A DNA stretch of 64,000 bases from Alphaproteobacteria bacterium (GCA_028871455.1 JAGWNF010000004.1:62001-126000); one strand, 5' to 3'; positions 26,481 through 37,631 are shown, numbered from the stretch's first letter. Numbers and translations: made by a program. Notes: generated by a model from the sequence alone, not told the origin.

Positions 26481-26972
26481 ATGGCTGAAACCGATACGGC
26501 GCCAGCCTTCACAATCGAGCAATTCCTGCCGTTTCGCCTCTCGGTGCTCAGTAACCGACTGACACGCGCGGCGGCACGCGTTTATTCGCGGCGGTTCCGA
26601 CTATCAGCGCCCGAATGGCGCACGATGGCTGTACTTGGGCGCTATGGCGCGATGAACGCCAACAATGTCGTCGAGCGTACCGCGATGGACAAGGTACGGG
26701 TGAGCCGAGCCGTCGCGCGGTTGACCGCCGCAGGTCATATTACCCGCCGGGTCGACCCGGCCGACCACAGGCGGGCTATTCTTGATCTCACGTCGCAGGG
26801 CGTGTCGACCTACCAACAGATCGTACCGTGGCTACGTGCGGTTCAGGACGAAATCTTAGCCGGCCTCAACGTCGGCGAACGTAGCCTGCTCGATCAGGTC
26901 CTCATCAAGCTTGAGCAGCGCAGCGTCGCGGCGGCGCACCGCCGCGGTGACGCGGCCGACTCCGAACAATAG
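26481..26972 (+). CDS. MarR-family transcriptional regulator
   Basis: 163 residues. Winged HTH: LSAPEWRTMAVLGRYGAMNA, MDKVRVSRAVARLTAAGHI, RRVDPADHRRAILDLTSQG. ATG with a GGGGGAG ribosome site. Placed divergently from maiA, it probably controls aromatic amino-acid catabolism genes in response to a phenolic intermediate (inference from position). Confidence 0.88.
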   Translation: MAETDTAPAFTIEQFLPFRLSVLSNRLTRAAARVYSRRFRLSAPEWRTMAVLGRYGAMNANNVVERTAMDKVRVSRAVARLTAAGHITRRVDPADHRRAILDLTSQGVSTYQQIVPWLRAVQDEILAGLNVGERSLLDQVLIKLEQRSVAAAHRRGDAADSEQ

Positions 26973-28649
26973 CTAGCGGAGTTTGCCGTCGATCTGACCA
27001 CCAAAGATCGGCATGTCGAGATCGAGCGTTCGTGTCTTCGGCGCGACTGCATAGATCGGCCGATAGAGGGTGAACGACTTGTCGCTGCGGCCCATCGTGC
27101 CACCGATGGTGAAATGCGTGACAGGTATGAAATCGGAGCTATTCAGCACCGTCCCGAGACGCCGCATTTCAATTAAATCGGTCCAGAACCCATCCTGCGC
27201 GACGACAAGATCGATGCCGAGACGTCGCATCATTGCCGCGATTTGCGCGCGCGAGTAAGACGCCTCGCCGACACCGCGACGGCGCTCGATGGCGATGCGC
27301 AGCAGCAGCTTGTCGGCGCGGATAGTAGCGATGTCACGCCGGTCCTCGCGCGTACGCAGATCAAAAATGAAATTGCCATCGCGATAGCCGGAGAACAGGA
27401 CGCGTGCACCATGCGGCGCATGATCGGCTACATAGTCGGCCATTTCCTGGTAACCCGTCACGATTGGCACGGGATCGTAGACGATCGTCCAGCTGAAGAC
27501 GCCGACACCGACCGCCAAGGCCACTAGCCCACCGGTGCAACGCGGCGCGAGGCGATCGAGCGCACACGCTGCCAGCACGGCCAGCGGCGGCACGGCAGTC
27601 ATCAGATGGCGCGGTTCACGCACGGCGATCGCCGTAAAGAAGGCATAGCCAACCAGCGCCCAACCGACCAGTAACCAAGCGGGCCAACCCTTCAGGGATG
27701 GCAGCCGACCGCTCGCCAGCAGTCCGACTCCGAGGACCGCCAAGCCGAGCATCGGCCAGCCGACGATCTGCGGCAGCAGCGTCGGATAGAACACCCAGGC
27801 GGCAACGCTCCAGCGCGGTAACTCGCCGCTCAGATCGGCTGCAGACTGGAAATTGGCGGTGCCGAAGATCAACAGCAGAGCGATTGCCGGCACCGCGCCG
27901 ACGCCGGCCGCGAACACGGTCCATAGCACGCGGCGATCGCGCAGCAGACCAGCACCGCGAGCCGCGAGGCCAGTCAACAACAGAACCACGACGATGAACA
28001 CGACATTATACTTAGTGTAGAGCGCAGCCGAGAAGAGCAGCGCGGCGATGATGAGATCGCGTCGACGGTCGCTCTTAAGAAACCGCGCGAAGGCGTAAAC
28101 GCCCCACACCAGCCATGCTGTCGCCGGCACATCGAGCATGACCTGCCGACCCCACAGCGCGAACTCGGGTGCGCCCATCAGAAGCAGCGCTGCGCCAAGC
28201 GCCGCCGGCCGCGATATCCACAACCGCGCCAAGCGATAAGTGCCGAAACCCAACACCGCATAGAAGAATGCGACCGTTGCCTGTGCCGCGAACTGGGTGA
28301 CACCGAAGAGCGCGAATGCCACTGCCTCAAAGACGTAGAATAGCGGCGGATAGAACAGGATCGAGAGCGCGGGATACTGGAGATAATAAGTCTCGGCCCA
28401 GGCGACGGGATGGCGTGGTAGCGCGACGATTAGGTCTTTAAGGAAAACGCCATTGAGCGCGTGGCGCGGCGCGTCACTCCATGCGAAGTTACCTCCGAGC
28501 GGCGAAGTCGCAAGTAATACCGCCGCTGCGACAGCAATCACGAAATGCGGCACGAGCCGGCGCGCGATGCCCCGGCCATTTCTTGCCCAGTCACTTACGC
28601 ACCAATCCGCTGCGGGTGCGGGCGATCCCATATCATCTCTGCTGCTCAC
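26973..28649 (-). CDS. Membrane glycosyltransferase, ArnT/PMT (GT39-like) family
   Basis: 558 residues (GTG at 28649; an ATG at 28631 is also possible). About eleven hydrophobic helices. The first periplasmic loop holds the catalytic-type acidic pattern NFAWSDAPRHALNGVF, and the next loop has YPPLFYVFEA. The C-terminal soluble part is periplasmic. It likely transfers a sugar from a polyprenyl phosphate to a cell-surface acceptor. Its stop lies directly after the MarR stop. Confidence 0.82.
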   Translation of the reverse strand: MSSRDDMGSPAPAADWCVSDWARNGRGIARRLVPHFVIAVAAAVLLATSPLGGNFAWSDAPRHALNGVFLKDLIVALPRHPVAWAETYYLQYPALSILFYPPLFYVFEAVAFALFGVTQFAAQATVAFFYAVLGFGTYRLARLWISRPAALGAALLLMGAPEFALWGRQVMLDVPATAWLVWGVYAFARFLKSDRRRDLIIAALLFSAALYTKYNVVFIVVVLLLTGLAARGAGLLRDRRVLWTVFAAGVGAVPAIALLLIFGTANFQSAADLSGELPRWSVAAWVFYPTLLPQIVGWPMLGLAVLGVGLLASGRLPSLKGWPAWLLVGWALVGYAFFTAIAVREPRHLMTAVPPLAVLAACALDRLAPRCTGGLVALAVGVGVFSWTIVYDPVPIVTGYQEMADYVADHAPHGARVLFSGYRDGNFIFDLRTREDRRDIATIRADKLLLRIAIERRRGVGEASYSRAQIAAMMRRLGIDLVVAQDGFWTDLIEMRRLGTVLNSSDFIPVTHFTIGGTMGRSDKSFTLYRPIYAVAPKTRTLDLDMPIFGGQIDGKLR

Positions 28650-28757
28650 GGCCGAAGAGCTTATTGAGCGAAAGTTAAGATCGGCGAAACGGATGATTGC
28701 GTGTCACCATGCCGTGCTATAAGCCTTTTTCCGACAAGGCATTTCGAGGCAATCCCA

Positions 28758-29210
28758 GTGGCCGGCGCGACCATCCTCGTTCTTAACGGTCCGAACCTGA
28801 ATCTGCTCGGTGTGCGCGAGCCGGAGACTTATGGCCGCGACACATTGGCAGACATCGAAGAGGCCTGCATGGAACGCGCCTCAGTGCTCGGGTTCATTGT
28901 CGACTTCCGCCAATCGAATCAGGAAGGTCAACTGGTCGACTGGATCCAGGAGGCGCGAGAAAATGCCGATGGCATCATCATCAACCCCGCCGGATATACC
29001 ACCACGTCGGTGGCATTGCTCGACGCCCTGCTTGCCGCCGAGTTGCCGATCATTGAGGTGCATTTGTCGAACATCCATCGGCGCGAGGCTTTCCGGCAAA
29101 ATTCTCTTGTCAGCCGCGCGGCTACGGGTGTGGTCTGCGGGCTCGGCGCGCAGGGCTATCTGCTCGCGCTCGAGGCGATGGCGCGGCTGCTAGAACGCGA
29201 CAACGACTAA
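28758..29210 (+). CDS. aroQ: Type II 3-dehydroquinate dehydratase
   Basis: 150 residues from the GTG at 28758, giving (M)[21 protein letters not shown]. The longer frame upstream does not match the family. Conserved [27 protein letters not shown], and the His-bearing [14 protein letters not shown]. It converts 3-dehydroquinate to 3-dehydroshikimate in the shikimate pathway. 13 bases before accB on the same strand, the common alphaproteobacterial aroQ-accB-accC order. Confidence 0.95.
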   Translation: MAGATILVLNGPNLNLLGVREPETYGRDTLADIEEACMERASVLGFIVDFRQSNQEGQLVDWIQEARENADGIIINPAGYTTTSVALLDALLAAELPIIEVHLSNIHRREAFRQNSLVSRAATGVVCGLGAQGYLLALEAMARLLERDND

Positions 29211-29223
29211 ATTCTGGATACTG

Positions 29224-29667
29224 ATGACAAAGCAGAGTGATCTGACCGTTGACGGCGACTTAGTCCGGGCGCTGGCGGCGCTGCTGGAAGAAACCGGCCT
29301 CAGCGAGATCGAATACGCCCACGGCGACCGCCGCATCCGGGTCGTCCGCAATGCGCCGACGGCGCCAGCCGTGACGGTTTCAATGCCGTCACCCAATGCG
29401 TCAGCCGGTACGTCGATGGCCGAGACAGAGCTTGTTGGCGCAGTTAAGGCGCCAATGGTCGGCACCGCCTATCTCGCGCCACAGCCGGGCGCTCCGCGCT
29501 TTGTCAAAGTCGGCGATCACGTGCGCGAAGGTCAAGCACTGCTAGTGATCGAGGCGATGAAGGTGATGAATCAAATCCAGGCACCACATTCGGGTCACGT
29601 GAAGGAAATCTTGGTCGCCGACGGCACGCCGGTCGAGTTCGGCCAAACCCTGATGGTGCTGGAGTAG
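29224..29667 (+). CDS. accB: Biotin carboxyl carrier protein of acetyl-CoA carboxylase
   Basis: 147 residues. An N-terminal dimerisation segment and a Pro/Ala-rich linker lead into the biotinyl domain, with the biotin-accepting Lys in VIEAMKVMNQI. It carries CO2 from AccC to the carboxyltransferase for malonyl-CoA synthesis. In operon with aroQ and accC. The bio genes at 55-59 kb supply its cofactor. Confidence 0.95.
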   Translation: MTKQSDLTVDGDLVRALAALLEETGLSEIEYAHGDRRIRVVRNAPTAPAVTVSMPSPNASAGTSMAETELVGAVKAPMVGTAYLAPQPGAPRFVKVGDHVREGQALLVIEAMKVMNQIQAPHSGHVKEILVADGTPVEFGQTLMVLE

Positions 29668-29691
29668 ACCGGACGGCGGAAACGCGGTGAC

Positions 29692-31032
29692 ATGTTCGAC
29701 AAGGTGCTGATCGCCAATCGCGGCGAGATTGCGCTGCGTATCCATCGCGCCTGTCGCGAGATGGGCATCCGCACGGTGGCCGTGCATTCGACGGCCGACG
29801 CTAACGCCATGCACGTGCGTTTGGCCGATGAGAGTGTCTGCATCGGTCCGCCGGCGCCGCGCGAAAGCTACCTTAACATTCCCGCCATCCTCTCTGCAGC
29901 GGCGATCACGGGTGCCGATGCGATTCATCCAGGACTCGGTTTTCTCGCCGAGAATGCCGAGTTTGCGCAGATCGTTGGTGAGCACGACCTGGTCTTCATC
30001 GGCCCCTCGCCCGAACATATCCGACTGATGGGTGACAAAGTTGCAGCGAAGCGCGCGGCGAAGGAGTTGGGCATTCCTGTGGTTCCCGGCGGCGATGCGG
30101 TCAACGACATCGTTCATGCACGGCAGGAGGCCGACCGGGTCGGCTATCCGATCCTGGTCAAGGCAGCAGCGGGCGGCGGCGGCCGCGGGATGCGGGTGGC
30201 ACGTGACCAAGGCGAACTCGAGACTATGTTTCCGATCGCGCAAGCCGAAGCGCAGACTTTCTTCGGCAACGGCGCCCTCTATCTCGAGCGGTTTCTTGCC
30301 AAGCCGCGACATATCGAGGTGCAGATCCTCGGCGATGGACAGGGTAGTGTCGTGCATCTCGGCGAGCGTGACTGCTCCCTGCAGCGCAAGCACCAGAAGC
30401 TGGTCGAGGAGACGCCATCACCCGGCCTTAATCTTACGGAACGTCGTCGCATCTGCGACCTGGCCGCCTCGACGATGCGCAAGCTGGGATACAAAAGCGC
30501 CGGCACGCTCGAGTTCCTCTATGAGAACGGCCAATTCTTTTTCATCGAGATGAACACGCGGCTGCAGGTCGAGCATCCGATCTCCGAAATGGTGACCGGC
30601 ATCGACGTCGTTCGCGAGCAAATCCGCATTGCTGCCGGCGCGGCGCTCGGCTACCGCCAGGAGGACATCGCATTCGCCGGCCACGCCATCGAGTGTCGCA
30701 TCAACGCCGAGCACCCGGATACCTTCGCGCCCTCGCCCGGCACCATCCAGCGTTATCACGCACCGGGCGGCATGGGCGTACGCGTCGATAGCGCACTCTA
30801 CCGGGGCTACACGGTGCCACCGCACTACGATAGCCTGATCGCGAAGCTGATTGTGCATGGCAGCAGCCGCAATGAATGCCTGATGCGCCTACGGCGGTCG
30901 CTGGAAGAATTCGTCGTCTCGGGCATCGAGACCACGATTCCGCTACATCAGAAAATCATGACGGCGGATGCGTTTCTGAACGGCGATTACGACATTGGCT
31001 GGTTCGAGCGTACCTTCGATCATACGCTTTAG
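29692..31032 (+). CDS. accC: Biotin carboxylase subunit of acetyl-CoA carboxylase
   Basis: 446 residues. ATP-grasp enzyme: [12 protein letters not shown] at the start, the glycine-rich loop [45 protein letters not shown]. Catalyses ATP-dependent carboxylation of the biotin on AccB. Normal length and motifs, 24 bases after accB. Confidence 0.97.
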   Translation: MFDKVLIANRGEIALRIHRACREMGIRTVAVHSTADANAMHVRLADESVCIGPPAPRESYLNIPAILSAAAITGADAIHPGLGFLAENAEFAQIVGEHDLVFIGPSPEHIRLMGDKVAAKRAAKELGIPVVPGGDAVNDIVHARQEADRVGYPILVKAAAGGGGRGMRVARDQGELETMFPIAQAEAQTFFGNGALYLERFLAKPRHIEVQILGDGQGSVVHLGERDCSLQRKHQKLVEETPSPGLNLTERRRICDLAASTMRKLGYKSAGTLEFLYENGQFFFIEMNTRLQVEHPISEMVTGIDVVREQIRIAAGAALGYRQEDIAFAGHAIECRINAEHPDTFAPSPGTIQRYHAPGGMGVRVDSALYRGYTVPPHYDSLIAKLIVHGSSRNECLMRLRRSLEEFVVSGIETTIPLHQKIMTADAFLNGDYDIGWFERTFDHTL

Positions 31033-31094
31033 ACCGTCGGACGACGCAGGACAAACTTGATCCTGCGCCATTCGCGTACCACGCTTGCTTCGCG

Positions 31095-31748
31095 ATGACG
31101 CCCGAGATCAGTCCAGTCTTGTTGTTGCGCGCCTATGCTGCGGGCATTTTCCCTATGGCGGAATCCGCCGACGACCCTGAGGTCTTCTGGGTTGATCCGG
31201 AACTCCGCGGCGTTCTGCCACTACACAGATTTCATCTCTCCAAGCGGTTGGCCCGAACCATCCGGTCCGGCCGGTTCGAAGTTCATTGCAACACCGATTT
31301 CGCTGCCATCATCCACGGCTGTGCGGAATCGACCGAACAACGCCAAAAGACCTGGATCAACCGCGAGATCGTCGCCCTCTACACCTCGCTCAACCGCCAA
31401 GGTTTTGCACACAGTGTTGAATGTTGGCGCGACGGCCGCCTCGTCGGCGGCCTGTATGGTGTCGCACTCGGCAGCGCTTTTTTTGGCGAAAGTATGTTCT
31501 CGCGCGAGCGCGATGCCAGCAAGGTCGCGCTGGCATATCTCGTCGCCATTCTGCGACAAGGCGCGTTCACCCTACTCGACGTGCAATTCGTCACGCCACA
31601 TCTGCAGCGTTTCGGAGCCATTGAGATTCCACGCGCCGAATACCATCGTCGTCTCGACGAAGCGCTACGGCACAAAGGTCACTTCGCTGGCAAACTCAAT
31701 GGCGCGGCAGTGGTCTCGGTTTTGCAATCGAGGACGTTGACATCATAG
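31095..31748 (+). CDS. aat: Leucyl/phenylalanyl-tRNA--protein transferase
   Basis: 217 residues from the ATG at 31095. [14 protein letters not shown], the W-x-DPE motif [12 protein letters not shown], and [18 protein letters not shown]. Adds Leu or Phe to proteins with N-terminal Lys/Arg, marking them for ClpS-ClpAP, whose genes are also in this window (40.6-43.3 kb). Its last 70 bases overlap the convergent DUF2155 gene. Confidence 0.95.
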   Translation: MTPEISPVLLLRAYAAGIFPMAESADDPEVFWVDPELRGVLPLHRFHLSKRLARTIRSGRFEVHCNTDFAAIIHGCAESTEQRQKTWINREIVALYTSLNRQGFAHSVECWRDGRLVGGLYGVALGSAFFGESMFSRERDASKVALAYLVAILRQGAFTLLDVQFVTPHLQRFGAIEIPRAEYHRRLDEALRHKGHFAGKLNGAAVVSVLQSRTLTS

Positions 31749-32164
31749 ACCGGATCCTCGAGCGCCGAGATCGCCGGCGACGACGCGAACATCCATCCAC
31801 TGAAAACTTGCTTCGTCGCCGCTGAACTCGTGCCGGCACGCATCTTGTCGATGTCGAGAAAAGCGGCCGTTTCAGGCGGCTCTTCCGGCGGGCGCTTAAC
31901 GCAGGCACGAACGGTAATCAGCAACGTACCGAAACGCACCGGCTTGTCGATTGGTGCGTCAAAACGTGATACCCGCGCCGTGATCTTATCGAGGCCTTGC
32001 AGCACGGCCACGTTGTCCGATTGCCATTCCGTCTCCGCCTGCGGTCCGGACGGAGATTGCGCGAACGGTTGTGCGGACGGAACCGGAGCGTGCGCCGGCG
32101 CTTGGGCTTGCGCCGACGCGACCGCCAGGGCGGCGGCGGCACCCGCAACTAATGTCGTTCTCAC
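31679..32164 (-). CDS. DUF2155 domain protein, exported
   Basis: 161 residues with a signal peptide ([16 protein letters not shown]) and a Pro/Ala linker. The DUF2155 core includes [32 protein letters not shown] and [28 protein letters not shown]. Probably periplasmic; function unknown. The family is largely alphaproteobacterial and sits near aat as here. Start overlaps the stop of the upstream 75-residue gene (ATGA). Confidence 0.88.
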   Translation of the reverse strand: MRTTLVAGAAAALAVASAQAQAPAHAPVPSAQPFAQSPSGPQAETEWQSDNVAVLQGLDKITARVSRFDAPIDKPVRFGTLLITVRACVKRPPEEPPETAAFLDIDKMRAGTSSAATKQVFSGWMFASSPAISALEDPVYDVNVLDCKTETTAAPLSLPAK

Positions 32165-32388
32165 GGTTTCGCCCGATTTTTGTATGGATTGTCGAGACTG
32201 GCGGCGAGATCACGCATCACACGCCGAAACTGCGCCTCGTCGCAGCCCATCAGGACGGCATCATCGAGTGCATCTTGCGCGAGCTGCCGGATCTCTTCGA
32301 TGTTCCCGTTGAGCACTTTGATCTTGTCGAGACACGAAACCGGCTCACCTTCGGGCGTCAGCCAGGTCGGAAGCATCAGCTTGCTCAT
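32161..32388 (-). CDS. Small conserved-looking cytoplasmic protein, 75 aa
   Basis: Starts MSKLMLPTWLTPEGEPVSCL with a GGGAGG ribosome site 6 bases upstream. A helical segment IKVLNGNIEEIRQLAQDALDDAVLMG follows. No domain name recognised. It lies between mlaD and DUF2155 and overlaps the latter's start, so it is translated as part of that operon. Confidence 0.7.
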   Translation of the reverse strand: MSKLMLPTWLTPEGEPVSCLDKIKVLNGNIEEIRQLAQDALDDAVLMGCDEAQFRRVMRDLAASLDNPYKNRAKP

Positions 32389-32458
32389 GCTGCCTCCCAA
32401 TTCCATCCGCACTTTAGTCTATACAGAACGACCCCCGCCGCGCGTGAGCCGACCAGGA

Positions 32459-32962
32459 TCATGGCTTTGGCGGTGTCGGACCCGGTTGCGGCATCGGCGC
32501 GGCGCCACCCTGCCCCTTGTTTTGTCCGGCGCCGTAGATCACCTGGCCAATCAGCGATTGGAGATTCATCGCTGCCTGGGTATGCGTGATCCGACCGCCG
32601 GGCGGAATGACCTTGTCCTCGTTGCCGGGCTCGATCGACAGAAAATCGTCGCCTAGCAATCCCGGCGACGCGATGACGGCGACCGAGTCGACCGGCAATT
32701 TGACCTGGGGATTGACGGTAAACTTGACCGTGGCCAAGAAAGTGCGCGGGTCGAGCGTCTGCGACACCACTGACCCGACCTTGATACCGCTGATCTTCAC
32801 GTCGCTGCCGTCGCGCAACCCGTCGACACGATCAAATTGCGCCGTATATTCAGTACCACCGATCGCATTCACCTGGGTTGTCGTATAGGCGAAGAAGAGG
32901 AACACCGCTGCGACGACTAAGACGACGGCGCCCATGATGGTTTCGACGGCGTTCCGGCTCAT
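32459..32962 (-). CDS. mlaD: Phospholipid-trafficking MCE protein MlaD
   Basis: 167 residues from the ATG at 32962 with an AAGGAG site. One N-terminal membrane anchor (TIMGAVVLVVAAVFLFFAY). The MCE domain is AQFDRVDGLRDGSDVKISGIKVGSV, with SPGLLGDDFLSIEPG and a Pro-rich end. Periplasmic hexameric part of the MlaFEDB transporter that keeps outer-membrane lipid asymmetry. mlaE/mlaF are not adjacent, as is usual for this alphaproteobacterial arrangement. Confidence 0.92.
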   Translation of the reverse strand: MSRNAVETIMGAVVLVVAAVFLFFAYTTTQVNAIGGTEYTAQFDRVDGLRDGSDVKISGIKVGSVVSQTLDPRTFLATVKFTVNPQVKLPVDSVAVIASPGLLGDDFLSIEPGNEDKVIPPGGRITHTQAAMNLQSLIGQVIYGAGQNKGQGGAAPMPQPGPTPPKP

Positions 32963-33038
32963 GGCATTTCGGCTCCTTGATCGCGAGACGAATTGGGCCC
33001 CATCAGCGATCTGATCCCGACCGCAGCTTGCAGAAACA

Positions 33039-33416
33039 TCATTCCGGCGTCCAGGGCTCGTAATCGCCGGTTGCGCGCGCGCGCGGACCGCCTTTGAGCA
33101 CCGAGCCGGATGGACGATAGGCCGTGGGCGTTCCCGTAAGATTCGGTTGATGCGGCTGCTGCCAGGGATAGATGAGCTTGTCGGCATCGGCCGGCAACGT
33201 ATCGATGGTGTGATGCAGCCAGGCGTGCCACACCGGGGGTACCCGCGAGGCGTCTTCGTCGCCATTGTAGATCACCCAGCGCCGCTCGCGGCTTTCGCGC
33301 CCACCACCGCGCTTCAGCGGTCGGCCGTGACGTTCGCGATAATAACGGTTGCCGAAGGCGTCCCTGCCGACGAGCTCGCCTTGGAGCCAAGTGAAAATTT
33401 GCGTGCCGAGTGTCAT
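33039..33416 (-). CDS. NDUFA12-family complex I accessory subunit
   Basis: 125 residues. Signature LVGRDAFGNRYYRERHGRPL, RRWVIYNGDEDASRVPPVWHAWLHHT, and TGTPTAYRPSGSVLKGG. Homologue of the mitochondrial B17.2/NDUFA12 subunit of NADH:ubiquinone oxidoreductase, found in alphaproteobacteria. First gene of the minus-strand group with mlaD, the 75-residue protein and DUF2155. Confidence 0.93.
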   Translation of the reverse strand: MTLGTQIFTWLQGELVGRDAFGNRYYRERHGRPLKRGGGRESRERRWVIYNGDEDASRVPPVWHAWLHHTIDTLPADADKLIYPWQQPHQPNLTGTPTAYRPSGSVLKGGPRARATGDYEPWTPE

Positions 33417-33944
33417 GGCAATCCTGGCGCGAGTGAATTGGGTGCGATAGCGGCGCTGAAAGCGGCGCGACTATCGCACCGCGCGGGCTGCGTCGTCCAG
33501 AGCACATGCCGCGGCGCGATCGCACGTTGGCGCACTCGGGCCGCGCTCGACGCGCAGCGCGGACACCGTCGCCGCCTCGTGCCCGCATTTATCATCCATG
33601 TCATCGTGCAACCGCTCGCATTGACACGCAGTTCGATCGTCTGCCGCGTCGGAAAATCCACATCGAGTCGTTAGAAAAACACCACTCAAGCCTTACACGA
33701 GGATACGTATGTAACTGGCTGTGAAAGATTGATTTTTATTGCGCCAGCCGTGAAGTAACCTGATCGCCTTGTGGACAAGTCCTTGCTTCTACTACATTTT
33801 GTGGCAAGTCGTCGCGTGATACAAAATGTAGTTGAATGACCGCTGCCCTTCTGCCAACCTTTTGAGTCTGCGTTTGAGGTAGCACCATATGTTGTGCAGC
33901 CCGACGTAGGGGAAATGTAAGTTGCCGTCGGGGGGATTTAGCAT
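33417..33944. other. 528-base intergenic region between NDUFA12 and nrdJ
   Basis: No credible gene. The part next to NDUFA12 is GC-rich; the part next to nrdJ is AT-richer and holds a long inverted repeat (33791-33832) and a GTGGACAAG word. No cobalamin riboswitch elements were recognised. Confidence 0.6.
33791..33832. promoter_or_regulatory. 12-bp inverted repeat upstream of nrdJ
   Basis: ACTACATTTTGT (33791-33802) and ACAAAATGTAGT (33821-33832), perfect arms with an 18-base gap, so the arms are 30 bases apart start to start. Each arm holds an ACA-N3-TGT word. It could be a paired repressor site or an mRNA hairpin; it does not match the NrdR consensus well. Confidence 0.55.
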
Positions 33945-36900
33945 ATGCGTATCGACCGTCGATTCACATCGGCCGGCCAGGATCCCTACCAAGGGATCGC
34001 CTTCAAATCAGCCACCAGCGAAATCCGCAATCCCGATGGGTCACGGGTCTTCCATCTGCCGGACATCGAGGTGCCGGCGGACTGGAGCCAGGTCGCCTGC
34101 GACATCCTGGCGCAAAAGTATTTCCGCAAGGCGGGCGTACCGGCCCGGCTCAAGCCCGTCGAGGAAAAAGACGTGCCGGCGTGGCTGTGGCGCAAGGCGC
34201 TTGACGGCAAGGCGCTCGACAAACTGCCGGTGGCGGAGCGCACTACGGGCGAGCGCAGCGCCAAGCAGATCTTCCATCGACTTGCCGGCACCTGGACCTA
34301 TTGGGGCTGGAAGGGCGGCTACTTCGACAGCGAAGCGGACGCGCGAGCCTATTACGACGAGATGTGCTTCATGCTGTGCCGCCAGATGGCGGCGCCGAAT
34401 TCGCCGCAATGGTTCAATACTGGCCTCCACTGGGCCTATGGTATCGACGGTCCGGCGCAGGGTCATTTCTATGTCGACTACAAGACGGGTGAATTGACGG
34501 CCTCCCAGAGTGCCTACGAGCATCCGCAGCCGCACGCCTGCTTCATCCAGTCGGTCGCCGACGACCTCGTCAACGAGGGCGGGATCATGGATCTCTGGGT
34601 GCGCGAAGCGCGCCTGTTCAAGTACGGCTCGGGCACTGGTTCGAACTTTTCTCGGCTGCGCGGTGATGGCGAGAAGCTGTCGGGCGGTGGTCGGTCATCG
34701 GGCCTAATGAGCTTTCTCAAGATCGGCGACCGTGCCGCTGGAGCCATCAAGTCGGGCGGCACCACTCGACGCGCGGCGAAGATGGTCACAGTCGACATCG
34801 ATCATCCCGACATCGAGACTTATATCGATTGGAAGGTGATCGAGGAGCAGAAGGTGGCGGCGCTGGTTGCCGGCTCCAAGCTCACCCAAAAGCATCTCAA
34901 TCTCATCATGGCGTCCTGCCACGGCGCAGACGCGCAGGCGCTCGCCGACGCGCGTTTTGATCCCAATCGCAACTTGGCGCTGCGCCGCGAGATCAAGGCC
35001 GCACGCAAGACGATGATCCCCGAAAATTACATCCAGCGGGTGATCCAATTCGCGCGCCAAGGCTATAGCCAGATCGACTTCCAGACGTACGATACCGACT
35101 GGGACAGCGAGGCCTATCTCACCGTCTCCGGCCAGAACTCGAACAATTCCGTCCGCGTCACCAACGACTTCCTCGACCGCGTACTCAAGAGCGGCAAGTG
35201 GGAACTGATCCGCCGCACCGACGGCAAGGTCCACAAGTCGGTCGAAGCGCGGGATTTATGGGATAAGATCGCTTACGCCGCCTGGGCCAGCGCCGATCCT
35301 GGTCTGCAATATGATACGACGATCAACGAGTGGCACACCTGCGCCACATCCGGCCGGATCAATGCGTCGAATCCGTGCTCGGAGTACATGTTCCTCGATA
35401 ATACAGCGTGCAATCTCGCATCGCTCAACTTGATGGCGTTCCGCCGCGACGGTGGCACGTTCGACACGCCTGGTTTCGAGCACGCGGTACGGCTGTGGAC
35501 GATTGCGCTCGAGATCGCCGTACTGATGGCCCAGTTCCCTTCGCGGGAGATCGCCAAGCTCAGCTACGAGTTCCGTACCCTTGGCCTCGGCTACGCCAAT
35601 ATCGGCGGCCTGCTGATGGCCTCGGGCCTACCTTACGACAGCGAGGCCGGCCGCGCGTTGTGCGCGGCGATCAGTGCGGTGATGACGGGCGTCGCTTATG
35701 CAACCTCGGCCGAGATGGCAAGTGAATTGGGCGCGTTTCCCGGATTCGCCAAGAATCGCGAGCCGATGCTGCGGGTCGTCCGCAACCATCGACGCGCAGC
35801 TTACGGCGAGCGCAACGGCTACGAGGGCTTGTCGGTCGCACCGGTGCCGCTCGATGCGGTCAACTGTCCAGACCGGAACGTAGTCCAAGCGGCGCGCCAG
35901 GCTTGGGACCATGCGCTGCAACTCGGCGAGCTACACGGTTTTCGCAACGCCCAGGCGACGGTCATCGCACCGACCGGCACGATCGGCTTGGTGATGGATT
36001 GCGATACCACCGGCATCGAGCCAGACTTCGCGCTGGTTAAGTTTAAGAAGCTCGCCGGCGGCGGCTATTTCCGCATCATCAACCGCGTCGTGCCGGAGGC
36101 ACTCGCCAAGCTCGGTTATTCCGCGGCCGAAATCGAGGTGATTACGCGTTACGCCGTCGGTCACGGCACGCTCAAAGATGCACCAGCGATCAGCCACGCG
36201 GCGCTCAAATCTAAAGGCTTTACCGAAAGCGCTATCGAGGCGCTAGAAAGCCAACTCGCCACCGCCTTTGATATCAAGTTCGCCTTCAACAAATGGACGC
36301 TCGGCGAGGAATTCTGCCGCGCGGCTTTTGGCTTCACCGACGCGCAGTTCAACGATGTCGGTTTTGACATGCTCGCCGCGCTCGGCTTCACCAAGGCCGA
36401 GATCGAGCAAGCCAATACTCATTGCTGCGGTGCGATGACGCTCGAAGGCGCGCCTCATGTCAAACCGCAACATCTGCCAGTTTTCGATTGCGCCAATCCT
36501 TGCGGCCGTATCGGCAAGCGATCGCTGTCGGTCGAAAGCCACATCCGGATGATGGCGGCCGCGCAGCCGTTCATCTCCGGCGCCATCTCGAAGACCATCA
36601 ATATGCCGAACGCCGCCACGGTCGAGCAATGCAAGGACGCGTATATGCTGTCCTGGAAGCTCGGTCTCAAGGCGAATGCGCTCTATCGCGACGGCTCGAA
36701 GCTGTCGCAGCCGTTACAGTCGACCCTGATCGACGGCGACGCGGACGAGGATGCGGTTGCCGATCTCCTCGAAAAGACTCCAACCGAGCGTGTACCAGTC
36801 GTCGCGGAGCGGATTGTCGAGCGGGTGATCGAGCGCGTCGCGCAGAAGAACGAGCGCCGCCGCCTGCCACAGCGCCGCAAAGGCTACACGCAGAAGGCCA

Positions 36901-37631
36901 TTGTTGGCGGTCATAAGGTCTATCTGCGCACCGGCGAATACGAGGACGGCAAGCTCGCCGAGGTGTTCATCGATATGCACAAGGAGGGTTCGGCCTTCCG
37001 ATCGGTAATGAACAACTTCGCCATCGCGATCTCAATCGGCCTGCAATACGGCGTACCGCTTGAGGAATTCGTCGAGGCGTTCACCTTCACGCGCTTTGAG
37101 CCGCAGGGCATCGTCGAAGGCAACGAGGCGATCAAGATGGCAACCTCGTTGCTCGACTACATCTTCCGCGAGCTGGCGATCTCGTATCTCGGTCGCAACG
37201 ATCTGGCCCACGTCCAGCCATCCGACATTTTGCCAGACACCGTCGGCAAGGGTGCCGCCGAGTCGAACCTTCCCGAAGGACCGAAGCCGGATATGGCTGC
37301 AGTCATGCGCAAAGCTGCAGTTGCGGGCTTCGTGCGTAATCGGCTCATCGTTCTTCAAGGTGGGGCGGCGGGACAGGTAGGGGTGCAGGCCACCACGCTC
37401 AAATCCGGTTCTCTGGAGATACCGTCCGCCGGCAATGTTGCCGTCGGACATGATGTCGCGGTCGAAATCGAAACCGTGAAGGCGGTCGACGCCCGCTTCG
37501 AACAAATCAAGGTGGCGCGTATGAAAGGCTACGAGGGCGACAGTTGCAGCGAATGCGGCAACTTCACCCTGGTCCGCAATGGGACCTGCCTCAAATGCGA
37601 TACCTGCGGCAGCACCAGCGGCTGTAGCTGA
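33945..37631 (+). CDS. nrdJ: Class II (adenosylcobalamin-dependent) ribonucleotide reductase
   Basis: 1228 residues, the long NrdJ form. Signatures include [10 protein letters not shown], the Cys in [20 protein letters not shown], the active-site loop [31 protein letters not shown] and the C-terminal redox/zinc tail [15 protein letters not shown]. It makes deoxynucleotides with or without oxygen, using B12. No intein. A strong terminator follows. No nrdAB in the window. Confidence 0.97.
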   Translation: MRIDRRFTSAGQDPYQGIAFKSATSEIRNPDGSRVFHLPDIEVPADWSQVACDILAQKYFRKAGVPARLKPVEEKDVPAWLWRKALDGKALDKLPVAERTTGERSAKQIFHRLAGTWTYWGWKGGYFDSEADARAYYDEMCFMLCRQMAAPNSPQWFNTGLHWAYGIDGPAQGHFYVDYKTGELTASQSAYEHPQPHACFIQSVADDLVNEGGIMDLWVREARLFKYGSGTGSNFSRLRGDGEKLSGGGRSSGLMSFLKIGDRAAGAIKSGGTTRRAAKMVTVDIDHPDIETYIDWKVIEEQKVAALVAGSKLTQKHLNLIMASCHGADAQALADARFDPNRNLALRREIKAARKTMIPENYIQRVIQFARQGYSQIDFQTYDTDWDSEAYLTVSGQNSNNSVRVTNDFLDRVLKSGKWELIRRTDGKVHKSVEARDLWDKIAYAAWASADPGLQYDTTINEWHTCATSGRINASNPCSEYMFLDNTACNLASLNLMAFRRDGGTFDTPGFEHAVRLWTIALEIAVLMAQFPSREIAKLSYEFRTLGLGYANIGGLLMASGLPYDSEAGRALCAAISAVMTGVAYATSAEMASELGAFPGFAKNREPMLRVVRNHRRAAYGERNGYEGLSVAPVPLDAVNCPDRNVVQAARQAWDHALQLGELHGFRNAQATVIAPTGTIGLVMDCDTTGIEPDFALVKFKKLAGGGYFRIINRVVPEALAKLGYSAAEIEVITRYAVGHGTLKDAPAISHAALKSKGFTESAIEALESQLATAFDIKFAFNKWTLGEEFCRAAFGFTDAQFNDVGFDMLAALGFTKAEIEQANTHCCGAMTLEGAPHVKPQHLPVFDCANPCGRIGKRSLSVESHIRMMAAAQPFISGAISKTINMPNAATVEQCKDAYMLSWKLGLKANALYRDGSKLSQPLQSTLIDGDADEDAVADLLEKTPTERVPVVAERIVERVIERVAQKNERRRLPQRRKGYTQKAIVGGHKVYLRTGEYEDGKLAEVFIDMHKEGSAFRSVMNNFAIAISIGLQYGVPLEEFVEAFTFTRFEPQGIVEGNEAIKMATSLLDYIFRELAISYLGRNDLAHVQPSDILPDTVGKGAAESNLPEGPKPDMAAVMRKAAVAGFVRNRLIVLQGGAAGQVGVQATTLKSGSLEIPSAGNVAVGHDVAVEIETVKAVDARFEQIKVARMKGYEGDSCSECGNFTLVRNGTCLKCDTCGSTSGCS

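Noticed and set aside
33700-33944. Cobalamin riboswitch before nrdJ
   Set aside because: I could not find a B12-box-like core; the only strong structure is the 12-bp inverted repeat.
33945-37631. Intein in nrdJ
   Set aside because: The protein is continuous with normal NrdJ length and no splicing motifs interrupt the conserved blocks.
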